Made by a program: the position numbers and the translations under genes
In this document: positions 54,166-64,000 of the stretch, piece by piece
Layout: each line of letters begins with the position of its first letter
Numbering within the stretch: position 1 is the stretch's first letter
Assembly: GCF_019703515.2 (NCBI RefSeq)
Contig: NC_059346.1
Span: 57,610,001 to 57,674,000, forward strand
Direction of reading: 5' to 3'
Origin: Myxocyprinus asiaticus
Lineage: Eukaryota > Chordata > Actinopteri > Cypriniformes > Catostomidae
DNA length: 64,000 nt
The notes under the pieces: generated by a model
Databases searched by the model: none
Seen by the model: only the letters and a program-made list of their open reading frames with translations
Told to the model about the DNA's origin: nothing

Positions 54166-55935
54166 TTTTTAAATATAAATTTTACAAATTATATTTTGTC
54201 AGTTTTTCATCATATTGGTTGCATTTTAGCTTTTGAAAAATGTTCAAATTCATTACATCAATAAATGTCAACTGCATTTATCATTTTTCATATTTGTTAC
54301 ATGTTTATAGTTTACATGCATAAATTGTTCCGTTTACAATTATTTACATTGATACTGAGAACACATGCTAAATCGGTACTGACATTGACATTTGAGCGCA
54401 ACAACAGGTGATTTTTTTCCTAACATATTTTTTGGTGGCTTAATGTGAAGAAAATTTCACATGTATCTCATGAAGTTATGGAGAAAAATAACATTTAGGC
54501 ATCATAGATAAACATCTGGTACATTTTTCACTTAAGTAAAATATGTTTATGCAGTAGATGAGTAAGTAGTTGCAGATGTTGACGGTTTGATTTGAATTGT
54601 GCATTTCAATTTATTAAGCAAGCATCTGATTGTTGTTCACTGTTTAATGAAAAGCATGTAATGATGCAGTTGCTAATAATGTTACCAACCACTTTTTGAA
54701 TATTTCCATTTTATTTTCTCGCCAAAAGCAACGCCAGGTGTTAATTTTGGACCATGTTTACATGGATATCAAACAAATATTCACCTGAGTAGCTACGTTG
54801 ACAGGTATGGCTCATTTTTCTTCTGTAAAATGCCTCCTACTCATTCTCCTGCCCTTTTTTCTTATGAATGTCCGATTTTGGTTTCATTTTTGTAGATACA
54901 TTAATGGACTAAGCAAATTACATCATGACGTGTACTCCGTTTTGACCCATGCTGGTTGATGAACCAGACTACTTTTGCTTTTGTTGAGGGGGGTGGGGGT
55001 CACTAACATAGGAGGAGACAAGGCAGATTATAGTACTGTTTTTGATGAAGGATGTACTTCTTGACCGGTAAAACAGTACGTTCTTTAGGTATGCATGCGA
55101 GTAGCATGAATTGATTCCGGACATACTTCATTCAGGGACGTGAGTTTTGACCCCAATATATGATGTAATAACAACAGCTGTGAATATAATCTACTCTGGT
55201 TTTGTTAAACAAGCGCCATTTAAGCATAAGGAACAACTTCCTTTGGTATGTATGCACTTACAGTTGAAAAGAGCCGTCATTCTCGTGGTTCACCGCTGTT
55301 CTTTTAAATCCAGCATTTTGAACGTTGTCTCCTCAGCTCCCAAGGGATTATGGGATCGTAGAGTGTCCAGTCGGTGCGCACTTCAGAATCTCGCCGGAAA
55401 TAGTAGTTCATCTGGGTATTTCTCTCTTTCTATTTTATAAATACTAAGGATTTGGACATACTACTCCATTGGCATACTGTTTTTGGCATAATATACAGTA
55501 TATTTTAGGTAAGTATGGATATTCAGACACATTGATAGTTTCCTTACTGCAGGTGGCAATTGACGGCTCAATAAATCGAATTCTTTATTCATCCGCATTG
55601 AAATCTCAGAATATTTTATATCTCATTGGGGACATTTTTACACTGGATAGTAATTTTTTGATAAATCTAATAATTACAAGGATTCATAACTGTGAATGGG
55701 CATTCGCCTCAACAGTATTTATAAAATGTATATTTTTAATTCTCATCCAGTAATAATAAATTACAGTGATTTGCCCATCCTGGCCAGTGCTGAGAAAAGT
55801 AACAGGTACGTGACAGGGCCATCTACTCGCTGTTTCGGTAGCAGTTCGTATCTCTAGACAATAATTTACACCTTTTTTATGATACCGAACATTTTTAATA
55901 ACCATTGAAACAAAAACTGACCTAAGATCATTTTC
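54166..55935. other. AT-rich spacer, nothing firmly recognised
   Basis: 55320-55510 (gggattatgggatcgtagag, cttcagaatctcgccggaaa, ggcatactgtttttggcata) looks like a dispersed non-coding fish repeat. No gene signals elsewhere. Confidence 0.4.
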
Positions 55936-55965
55936 AGAATGAAATTTTAATCTCATTGCAAGAAC

Positions 55966-57318
55966 ATGCCCATGAGAACGTTGCAGTCACGGCTCACTTC
56001 CTTCTTCGTGAAGCAAGGAGCCACCGCGGCTGCTTCCCAACCCGCTCCGTCCTGTGTTAAAACTCGGGCAGCTGGGTCGGCGAGTGCCGCAGGTGATCTG
56101 GATGTGGACGTGGGAACGTTTTCGCCAGCTCAACCCCCGCGGACCTCCCATCCCCCAGCACACTCGTTCTACCCGGAAGAGCTGTCCAGCGATGCAGGCA
56201 ATCCGCCTCGGGGCGGATTTAATGTCTTGCTCGGGGCTCATGATGAGGATGAGTTATCAGTCGCAGCATCGGAGGGTGGGCTTCTGCTGTCTGAAGCAGA
56301 CGAATCTTCTGAGCTCCTGCTCACGGGCGGTAGAGCTCAGGATGAGGTGGACGCTGAGATGGCAGCCGTGCTTGCCTGAGTGGCTGCGAACATCGGGCTA
56401 AAGTGGAACCCTCCGCCTTGCCCTGAGCATTCGCGGCTGGATGATTGGTTTCTGGGTTCGGAGCGCAACTCACTGCCCCAGTGCCTTTCTTCCCGGAAGT
56501 GCACGAGGAACTAACGAAGTCGTGGAAGGCACCTTTTTCTGCCCGTACACGCTTCGCGGGCTCGTCCATCCTAACTACCCTCAATGGCGGTGTGGCTAAG
56601 GGATACGTCGAGCTTCCCCAGGTAGAGCACGCTGTAGCAGTGCATTTATGCCTGCAGGGCACAGCCACCTGGAGAGACCGACCAAGGCTCCCTTCCAAGG
56701 CCTGTAAGTTCTCTTCCTCATTGGTAACAAAGGCTTATGAGGCCGCGGGTCAGGCCGCCTCTGCCCTGCATGCCATGGCCATCCTGCAGGTCCACCAGGC
56801 CAAGGCGTTAGAAGGTCTGCATGAGGGTAGAACTGAACCAGGGCTTGTGTAGGAACTGCGTACCGCGACCAACCTCGCCCTACGGGCGACGAAGGTCACG
56901 GCGTGTGTCCTGTGAAGAACGATGTCCACTCTGGTGGTCCAAGAGCGGCACCTGTGGTTCAACCTTGCGGAGATGCGTGACGCCGAGAAGGTTCGCTTTC
57001 TTGATGTTCCCATCTCCAAAGGGGGGCTTTTTGGTGACACGGTCGAGGATTTCGGCCATCAGTTCTCGACGGCGAGGAAGTAGACCGAGGCGATCAAACA
57101 CATCCTGCCATGGCGTGACTCGGCCGCCTTTGGGCCTCTGAAGTCCCACGCCCTGTCTGATTCTCGCCAGGGCCATCCTCCTGTGGTGCCAGCCCCGGCT
57201 CCCAAACCATCGGAACCTGTTCACCAGCCTCTGAGTAGAAGATCCTCCCATGGGAAGGCGGCTCCACCTGCCTGTCAGTCGGCCCCCAAGAACCCCAGAT
57301 GGGTTTTGAGGTGGCCCT
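55966..57318 (+). pseudogene. DIRS Gag remnant, copy 4
   Basis: The first frame (55966-56379) begins after the Cys cluster: MRTLQSRLTSFFVKQGATAA through the acidic region to AAVLA-stop. A second frame (from about 56460) carries PVPFFPEVHEELTKSWKAPF, YVELPQVEHAVAVHLC, KACKFSSSLVTKAYEAAGQA, ALHAMAILQVHQAKALEGLH, with stops at 56850-56852 and 56914-56916. VEDFGHQFSTARK then a further stop near 57080 and a Pro-rich tail to about 57318. At least four stops or shifts. Confidence 0.85.
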
Positions 57319-57739
57319 GACATGGGCGACCCAGGGATGAGACGTCTGACTCCAACCGGTCTGGCCGGGTGAACTTACCAGCCCCACCATCGCCCCTGGG
57401 CCAGTGTGTGGTAAGTATGCCTCGGCACCCACATAGTCAATAAAAGTGCAGTTCCCTCATTCCCTGGGTCAGCGTACTCGCGATGGCCAGGCCCTGGAAG
57501 TCTTTCCGGTCAACCAGTTGGACACGAGTACCTCACGTGCCATTGTTCTCCATTGAGAGACGGCCGGCGAACAGGTAAATATGCTGGTCTTTGGGGCCGC
57601 CCCAGCCAACGACCACCATTGAGGGCTTGCGGAGCAGTATGTTGTCTTTCCAGCGGGGCGCCTGCTCTGCCTTGCCGCGAACCACCCTCCCCTGGCATGG
57701 TAAATCCAGTCGTCCCCTTGGTGCCACTGGCGCAGAGCC

Positions 57740-58470
57740 TGGAGGCCTAGTTAGCATTCTCTAGCCCCTCGCGGTGGCTCATCAGGACGATTCATCTTGG
57801 CTATGCGATCCAGTTCACCAGACGCCCGTCCAGGTTCAGTGGCGTTCTCTCCACTCCAGTGCGGGGCAAGGGTGCCTCCATCCTCCACTCGGAGGTTCCC
57901 ACCCCTCTGGTGAATGGAGCATAAGGACACGTTCCCGTAGCCGAGCCCTTGTTTTATCGTGCCCGAGAGAGGGGGAGGGTCGCGCCCAATCTTGGACCTG
58001 CGTGCCTTGAACGGGGCCTTACACAGGCTTCCGTTCAGGATGTTGACGCAGAAGCGCATCCCGGCGTCAGTACGATGTCAGGATTGGTTCACGACCATCG
58101 ACCTGAAGGACGCGTACTTCCACGTATCGATCCTTCCTCGACTTATCTTGATGACTGGCTAATCCTAGCTCACTCGTGAGATCTATTGTGAGCATCTCTT
58201 TTCTCGGTGTGGAGTTGGACTCGGTCACTCTCATGGCACGTCTTATGACCAAGCGTGTTCAGTCAGTGCTGTCCTGCCTGAAAACCTTCAGGCAGAAGGT
58301 AGCGGCACCAGTGAAACATTTTCAGAGGCTCTTGGGGCATATGACATTCTTGGCGGTGGTTCTCCCCCTCAGGTTGATGCAGATGAGACCGCTTCAGCAC
58401 TGGCCTCCTCCTTTGGAGTCAGCAGACATTGAAGTCTCTGCGAGCCACTCACCTTCCGGGCACCCTTAAC
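57740..58470 (+). pseudogene. DIRS RT remnant, copy 4, palm partly deleted
   Basis: LGYAIQFTRRPSRFSGV and ILHSEVPTPLVNGA lead into LDLRALNGALHRLPFRMLTQ then WFTTIDLKDAYFHVSILPR (57959-58140). The sequence then jumps to YLDDWLILAHS (YLDD codons 58144-58155) and again to SISFLGVELDSVTLMARLMT (58190 onward). Two deletions therefore flank the active-site motif. The thumb (LKTFRQKVAAPVKHFQRLLG) is present. Confidence 0.85.
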
Positions 58471-58960
58471 CGTGCAGCGGAAGCGCTCTCACAGCCGGTA
58501 ACGCTGCATGGGGAGTGGAGACTCCACCCCCACGTAGTCCAGCTGATTTGGGAGAGATTCAGGGAGGCGCAGGTAGACCTGTTCGCCTCCCGAGAGTCCT
58601 CTCACTGCCCCCTTTTGGTACTCCCTGTTCGAGGCTTCCCTCAGCATGGATGCCTTGGCACACAGCTGGCCTCGGGGGCTACGCAAGTATGTGTTTCCTC
58701 TAGTGAGCCTCATTGCATAGACTCTGAGCAAAGTCAGGGAGGATGGGCAGCAATTCCTGTTCCTTGCACCGTACTGGTCCAACCGGACTTGGCTCTCAGA
58801 TCTGATGCTCCTGGCAGTAGCCACTCCCTGGCACATTCCCCTGAGGCAGGACCTTCTCACTCAGGGGCAGGGCATGATCCGGCACCTGCGGCCATACCTC
58901 TGGTACCTCCATGTCTGGCTCCTGGACAGTTTTCGGAAGACCTAGCAGATCTTCCACCAG
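58430..58960 (+). pseudogene. DIRS RNase H C-terminal extension, copy 4
   Basis: At about 58405 the RT connection jumps to LLLWSQQTLKSLRATHLPGT, the end of RNase H; the catalytic D-E-D core is deleted. Then QVDLFASRESSHCP and a broken VAPYW-SNRTW segment lead toward YR. Confidence 0.8.
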
Positions 58961-59790
58961 CGGTGGGAAATATGATCACTCAGGCCAGAGCCCCTCCATG
59001 AGGCGGCTGTATGCCTTGAAGTGGCGTCTCTTCGCGAACAGGTGTTCTCCCCGTGGGGAAGACCCACAGAGGTGCGAGGTCGGATTTGTGCTGTCTTTCC
59101 TACAGGAAGGGCTGGAGAGATGGCTGTCTTCCCCTACCCTGAAGTTGTACGTGGCTGCTATGGCAGCGTATCATGGTACACTGGATGGGAGACCCTCATG
59201 ACAGCACGACCTGGTCACCAGGTTCCTCGAAGGGGTGAGGAGGTTCAATCCACCTAGACCGTGCCTGATTCCCTCTTGGGATCTCTCTGTTGTCCTACCT
59301 ACCCTACAGAGAGCCCCTTTGAGCCCCTGGAGCAGGCCGAGCTCAGCACTTTGTCACTGTAGATGGCCCTCCAGGTGGCGCTCACTTCCATCAAGGGGGG
59401 GGGACCTACAGGCACTCTCTGTCAACAGCGAATGCCTGGAGTTCGGGCCGGCACACTCTCACATGGTCCTGAGACTCCAGCCCGATTACATGCCCAAAGT
59501 TCCCACCACTCCCTTCCGGGATCAGATGGTGAACCTGCAAGAGCTCCCTTCAGAGAAGGAAGACCCGGCCTTGTCATTGCTATGTCCAATTCTCACTCCG
59601 CATATTTATCTGGACCGCATGCAGAGCTTCAGACGCTCGGAGAAGCTCTTTGTCTGTTTTGGGGGGCAGCAGAAGGGGAAAGCTGTCTCCAAATATTGTT
59701 GGCCCATTGGACAGTGGATGCCATTTCCTTGGCCTACCAATCGCAAGACCTGCCGTGCCCCTTGGGAGTCCAGGCGCACTCCACTAGAGG
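58935..59790 (+). pseudogene. DIRS tyrosine recombinase remnant, copy 4, C-terminus deleted
   Basis: The N-terminal part is in broken frames (SMRRLYALKWRLFANRCSPR; LKLYVAAMAAYHGTLDGRPS). The catalytic part has VALTSIKGGG in place of IKRVGDL. It ends at GVQAHSTRGA (59790), where sequence jumps into the terminal repeat (catggccgggactctct). The segment with ICRAAGW and the nucleophile Tyr is deleted, leaving the HxxR box as the last codons. Confidence 0.88.
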
Positions 59791-59804
59791 CGCACACCGC
59801 TGAC

Positions 59805-60046
59805 ATGGCCGGGACTCTCTATCGTTGCCTCAGCATAAATCTGAATGAGTGGTGCACACCATCTCCTTTTACACCTGTACTCTCAGGGCAGAGAGTGGCA
59901 TGCAAATTCCACTCACCAGTTCTCATTGGCCTTTTCTGTTTTAAGCAAAGGTGATTGGGGCTCTCAAGATCGAACCCCTAGTGTCACTACATCGACACAA
60001 TATCTTGTTCCCTCCATCAGGGAACAGGGGGTACACCAGTAACCCA
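59805..60046 (+). repeat. DIRS copy 4 right terminal repeat
   Basis: ctgaatgagtggtgcacacc, attggccttttctgttttaa, ccctagtgtcactacatcga then ttccctccatcagggaacag. This matches the right end of copy 1 and is inverted relative to 3532-3735. Confidence 0.85.
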
Positions 60047-61585
60047 GACATTTTAATTCCTGAACAATTGAAAGGGACTTTGTTCCAATTTTCAGTTACG
60101 TTCTGAAAAACCTTTTTTAGTTTTTATTTTCATTCCTTGCACTGTTTTTATTCCCTGATAACCACAAACTAACTTTATCCCTCCCTAGCATGCATTTCAT
60201 AGATACCTGCAATATATATATATGTGTGTGCTTACCCATAGCACAAATAGGAATAAAGAAGAGAAACCTTGTGCAAATACTCTAATTGTCTCCCTATGGA
60301 AACCGCATGTGCTTGTGCATAGGGTAGGTGGTGTATGTTAGCAACCACAAATTAGCCACTGTAATTGCATGTAGCTATGATTGACTATAACTTTTTTCAG
60401 GCCTATTTCGTGTAGCTCTAAGAGCTTGTTTGTTCTGGTGTCAGTTCCATTTAGAATCAAAAGAAGGACTTTGAGAGCTTGTGTGCATCAGTGTTATACA
60501 CCAGAATTGTATTGAGAGTTCCTTTTAATTACAGTTTAATTTCTTAATTTGAATTAAATTTGAATTTAGTGAAGTAGAATTAAAACGTAATAAAATTCAG
60601 TTAGTCTTTAATAATACATAACATTTCATTTTTCAGTATGAATTACTCATAAATATGTTATTTCCAGAAACATTAGATGATATTATTACTCAGTGTTTGA
60701 AATTCCACCAATACAAATGTGTATTTTATTCATATAGCCTATATTTCATAAATTAATACATTATTTAATAGATCAACACTCCAAAGAACACTTCAATTGC
60801 CAGACAATTTACCCCAAAGTCTATCAAATTGAGCAAAAAAATAAGAGATAATAAATAGATTCTAATTTTGATGTCAATATTAATTAACATTTTTTGTGGT
60901 GCTGTATTTAATTATGGTAAAATTAAAGTCTGTTTTGTTGGCTGTGTTAATTGTTTTGACCAAAAAATGACAATAATTATTTACTGTATTTTTTTTTTAT
61001 TTTTTATTTTTTTGCAATTTAAATAAAACTTGTGAATTGAAAGAAGACCATACTTGAATTCAAAATTTTGGCCAACCCTGGTGTGAATGTGCATATGTTT
61101 GGTGGAGAGATAAAGAGAGGAGAGAGAGTAGATCTTCAGATCAAAAGGCAACACCACAGTATCTCTGATGCCCTGCTCCTGCTGTGCTGACATGATGTCC
61201 TGCCCCAGGGTAGAGCAGGCACACAAGTGTGTAGGTGGTGTGTGTCTGCTTTTAAAGATTGGGTCGTACATCAACAATGCCTTTTGCTTGACTTTCACAC
61301 TTCTATCTAGCAGCATGTTAATATCTCAAAATTTTTAGTTGCAGTGTGATTAAATAACCATTAAGGAATGTTTTTGGGAGAATGATCATTTCTGTTTATG
61401 TTACATTTTTGCATTTATTTTATAAATTACAAATGCAAAAAAGTAACCAGTCATATCTATAATGTTGTCTATATAATTATTAATAATTTATATTATTGTT
61501 AGGAACATTAATAATAACTAGATTACATTTTCTGAAGAAAAAATAAGTGGTGCTTGGCTGTGCAAAACTTGTGAGTCTGATGCTT
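60047..61585. other. AT-rich spacer
   Basis: No transposon is recognised. A minus-strand frame at 60981-61316 includes CSTLGQDIMSAQQEQGIRDT preceded by an acceptor-like ctctaccctggggcag. It could be an isolated exon but has no donor where expected. Confidence 0.4.
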
Positions 61586-61667
61586 GGGTGTTATGGGTTG
61601 TTGCTAGGGTGTTGCTAAGGGTTTCCTATGGTGTTCTGGGTGGTTGCTAGGTTGTTGTTACTAGCTG
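61586..61667. repeat. Short GTTGCTAGG minisatellite
   Basis: gttgctagggtgttgctaag and ggtggttgctaggttgttg repeat a gttgctagg core at irregular spacing. The complement, cctagcaac, is the same core found in the 139-bp units at 1-1010. Confidence 0.7.
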
Positions 61668-61696
61668 AAGTCGATAGACTTCATTCTGCTCCCTAA

Positions 61697-61882
61697 ATAT
61701 ACAGTGCATTCAGAAAGTATTCAGACCTCTTAATTTTTTTCACATTTTGTTATGTTGCAGCCTTATGCTAAAATGCTTTATTTTTTTTTCACATCAATCT
61801 ACACTCCATACCCCATAATGACAAAGCAAAAACCAGATTTTTGATAACTGTTCAAATTTATTAAAAATAAAATATTGAGATG
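61697..61882 (+). mobile_element. Tc1-type left terminal repeat, orphan
   Basis: tacagtgcattcagaaagta, ttcacattttgttatgttgc and ccataatgacaaagcaaaaa match 42225-42410. No transposase follows; it breaks off at the L1 5' end. Confidence 0.85.
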
Positions 61883-62638
61883 ACATGACGCCATGTGAGA
61901 ATCAGACATGTGAACAACGAGCTCTGCACACTTTGCTAGTTTTAACACTTTTAATGATATAAACTGGTGAGATTCAATACACTCTGTTCCATAACTGTTC
62001 TAAGAGGACAATATGTCAAAGGATTCAAAATCCTCGGGCTCTGGAGACATTAAAAGACACTTACTTGCTCCTGCTGACACCCCCGAACAGGCCCCAAGCC
62101 AGGGAGTTGATTTGGTTGGAAAAGTGAGGGAATTGCGGTGAGAGATGCTGAACATGTCGGCAATGCTGATGAAGGTCCTTGCTGACTTCGAGGATCTTGC
62201 TGTGATACATCGATCGATCCCTGCCATGGAGATGAAATTCTCTGAGGTGGTTACAAGAGTGGGGGATGTCGAGAAACGGATCGATTATCTGCAGTCATTG
62301 GAGAGGGAATTATATGCTAATCCGATACCGACCAAGGTGGATTTGGCGCATGTCTGGGAGAAGTTGGAGGACATGGAGAACTGTAGCCGGCAGAATAACA
62401 TCCGTATTGTTGGAATTCCTGAGGCCAAAGAGGGTCAAGATATGGTGACATTCCTGGACAGGCTCATTCCAAATCTGCTTGACATAACAAGCCATAAGCT
62501 GGAAATCGAGCGAGCTCACAGGGTTCCTTCTCTGTGAGGTGCAGAGGGAGGCAGGACCCAATCAATTCTGGCCAAATTTCTCATCATCCGATAAAGATCT
62601 TGTGTTACGTGAGGCGAGGAGTAAAGGAAGGACAACAC
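61883..62638 (+). mobile_element. L1-type LINE, copy D, 5' end only
   Basis: About 130 bp of 5' untranslated sequence followed by ORF1. It is cut near 62638 by DIRS copy 5. It provides the ORF1 N-terminal and central parts missing from copies A and C. Confidence 0.8.
62013..62630 (+). pseudogene. L1 ORF1 protein, copy D
   Basis: The likely start at 62013 (MSKDSKSSGSGDIKRHLLAP) is in frame with the main frame at 62145 but separated by a TGA at 62139-62141 (probably from CGA). A coiled-coil-like stretch (EMKFSEVVTRVGDVEKRIDY) precedes the central RNA-binding domain (LEDMENCSRQNNIRIVGIPE; MVTFLDRLIPNLLDI; HKLEIERAHRVPSL). A frameshift at about 62530 is followed by QFWPNF, SSDKDLVLREARSKG in another frame to about 62630. 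The product would be an RNA-binding chaperone of the L1 RNP. Confidence 0.88.
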
Positions 62639-62644
62639 AGTCCC

Positions 62645-62780
62645 GACCACACAACTCCGTGGAACTTCCCCGTGGAAGAACACCAATTTGCGAAGAGACG
62701 CCACTTCAAAGCGTACAGCCGCCTCGTGGAGGAGGCTCTAGCCTGAGTGATCATGTCTATCACCGCTGGCAGAAGGCCTG
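62645..62780 (-). pseudogene. DIRS tyrosine recombinase N-terminus, copy 5
   Basis: Minus-strand codons read VIDMITQARASSTRRLYALK then WRLFANWCSSTGKFHGV, the YR start, cut off at the L1 junction. No catalytic part remains. Confidence 0.75.
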
Positions 62781-63615
62781 CTAGGTCCTCCGCATCCCAT
62801 CCAGGAGCCAGACGTGGAGATTCCAGAGGTCTGGCCGCATGTGCCGGAGCGTGCCCTGCCCCTGAGTGAGAAGGTCCTGCATCAGGGGAATGCGCCAGGG
62901 AGGGGCTACTGCCAGGAGCATCAGGTCTGTGAACCAAGTCCAGTTGGGCCAGTACGGCACAACCATCAGGACTTGTTGCCCGTCCTCCCTGACTTTGCAC
63001 AACGTCTGTGCAGCAAGGCTCACTGGGGGAAACGCGTACTTGCGCAGCCCCTGAGGCCAGCTGTGCGCCAAGGCATCCATGCCGAGGTGAGCCTCGGACA
63101 GGGAGTACCAAAGGGGGCAATGAGAGGACTCTCGGGAGGTGAACAGGTCCACCTGCGCCTCCCCAAATCTCTCCCAAATTCTCCACTCTCTGCGGAACGT
63201 TACCTGCCATGAAAGCGCATCCGCTGCATGGTTGAGGATGCCCGGGAGGTGAGTGGCTCACAGAGACTTCAATGTCTGCTGACTCCAAAGGAGGAGGCGG
63301 CGGATGAGTTGCGACATACGACGTGAGCGTACACCACCCTGGTGGTTTATGTACACCACGGTCGCTGTGTTGTCCGTCCGGACCAACACGTGCTTGCCCT
63401 GAATCAACAGCTGAAGCCTCCGCAGGGCCAGCGATACTGCCAGCAACTCTAGGCAGTTGATGTGCCATTGCAGGTGGGGCCCTGTCCAGAGCCACGATAC
63501 TGCCTGCCCGTTGCACACGGCACACCAGCCCGAATTCGAGGCATTCGTCGTGACCACGATGCACCTTGAGACCAGCTCTAAGGGAACCCCTGCCCGTAGA
63601 AATGCCAGATTTGAC
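62781..63615 (-). pseudogene. DIRS RNase H and extension, copy 5
   Basis: The frame 63680-63258 has NLAFLRAGVPLELVSRCIVV, TTNASNSGWCAVCNG, HLQWHINCLELLAVSLALRR, GKHVLVRTDNTATVVYIN. The first catalytic Asp of the RNase H core (usually TTDAS) is Asn here (codon on plus 63543-63545), while the Glu and later Asp are kept. After a frameshift 63152-62781 reads MDLFTSRESSHCPLWYSLSE and VLMVVPYWPNWTWFTDL. A run of this region (63618-62605) is also open in a second frame, a shadow. Confidence 0.85.
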
Positions 63616-63790
63616 CAAGGGCTGAAACCCGAATGTCCGGGGTGGAGAGTGGCATGCACATTCCTCTCACCAATTTTCACTGGCCTTTTCTGAATAAAGC
63701 AAAGGTGATTGGGGCTCTCAAGAGCGAACCCCTAGTGTCACTACATCGACACGATGTCAAGTGAGTGACAGACAGGGAACAACCTCCGCA

Positions 63791-63903
63791 GCTCTATCAT
63801 AGGTCAAGAAGCGTGTAATGACAGTACAGCCCATAGAATGTCTATGGGACCATCGCATTATGCTGTTTAATGCTAAGGTTGTAGTCTAATCTTGGTAGAA
63901 GTT
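63791..63903. other. Short spacer
   Basis: Nothing recognised. Confidence 0.5.
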
Positions 63904-63952
63904 TGAATTTGTGGTGAGTTTGCAGCAAGTTTCCAGATCTCTCAATTGTTTT
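63904..63952 (-). mobile_element. Foldback MITE, copy 3 (right arm)
   Basis: gaatttgtggtgagtttgca, gcaagtttccag and ctctcaattgtttt match the right arm of 25748-26000. Confidence 0.5.
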
Positions 63953-64000
63953 TAAGGGCTTCACTTTTGAAATAATAATGGCAGCTTGGGTGGGGCTTTC

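Larger units (their letters stand above)
55936..60046 (+). mobile_element. DIRS-type retrotransposon, copy 4
   Basis: Gag, RT, RNase H extension and YR remnants lie in order on the plus strand, followed by a right terminal repeat (59805-60046) ending near ccagtaacccagac. The 5' terminal repeat and Gag start are absent. Internal deletions removed part of RT, the RNase H core and the YR C-terminus. Confidence 0.88.
62640..63790 (-). mobile_element. DIRS-type retrotransposon, copy 5, antisense, gag-RT deleted
   Basis: On the minus strand the left terminal repeat (63790-63635; tgacactaggggttcgctct, attcagaaaaggccagtgaa) leads directly into RNase H at about 63614, so gag and RT are missing. RNase H and the start of YR follow to 62640, where the element ends against L1 copy D. 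Confidence 0.85.

Noticed and set aside
61697..61882. Possible second complete Tc1 element
   Set aside because: Only the left terminal repeat is present; L1 sequence follows and there is no transposase or right end.
62605..63618. 337-codon minus-strand frame
   Set aside because: Most of it is the wrong frame of the DIRS RNase H/extension region; the correct RNase H frame is 63680-63258 and only the last codons (YR start) are genuine.

Overview
This window looks like a repeat-dense, non-coding stretch of a ray-finned fish nuclear genome, most likely a cyprinid. The basis is AT-rich spacers with TA, GT and CT microsatellites, Tc1-type DNA transposons, L1-type LINEs, tRNA-derived SINEs of the kind common in carps and minnows, and at least five copies of a DIRS-type tyrosine-recombinase retrotransposon. 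I see no operons, ribosome-binding sites, rRNA, functional tRNA or CRISPR array. I found no complete host gene. One weak two-exon candidate lies at 13376-14092.

Layout. 1-1010 is a 139-bp tandem repeat. 1769-2499 is a minus-strand LTR (713 bp) with a tRNA-Lys-like primer-binding site. 3532-10037 is DIRS copy 1: its gag segment is inverted and its 3' end is tandemly duplicated. 11294-12100 is a small non-autonomous (TRIM-like) LTR element. 14099-18324 is a Harbinger-type DNA element carrying an antisense L1. 18895-23015 is a Tc1 element split by LTR-like repeats. 24105-24525 is an internally deleted Tc1-type element between TA tracts. 27136-28830 is a 5'-truncated L1 with 10-bp target-site duplications. 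30885-35215 is DIRS copy 2. 42225-43595 is a Tc1 element whose right end is lost against a long antisense L1 (43596-49655), which is itself interrupted at 46203-48043. 49656-50995 is DIRS copy 3 (recombinase part only). 51262-51688 is a SINE. 52562-54160 is a three-LTR tandem of the TRIM-like family with a 5-bp target-site duplication. 55936-60046 is DIRS copy 4. 61697-63790 is a chain of a Tc1 terminal repeat, an L1 5' end and an inverted DIRS copy 5.

How the parts relate. The coding material is almost entirely transposon-derived: DIRS Gag, reverse transcriptase (RT), RNase H (RH) and tyrosine recombinase (YR); L1 ORF1 and ORF2; and Tc1 and Harbinger transposases. Nearly every copy carries frameshifts, stops or lost catalytic residues, so the locus appears to be an accumulation and nesting site for dead elements. 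The longest intact reading frame is a 439-residue DIRS Gag on the minus strand. The most notable structures are the three-LTR tandem element, the rearranged DIRS copy 1, and the different RT-core deletions in the three DIRS copies that retain RT sequence. Family assignments rest on reading motifs and comparing copies within the window; no database search was possible.
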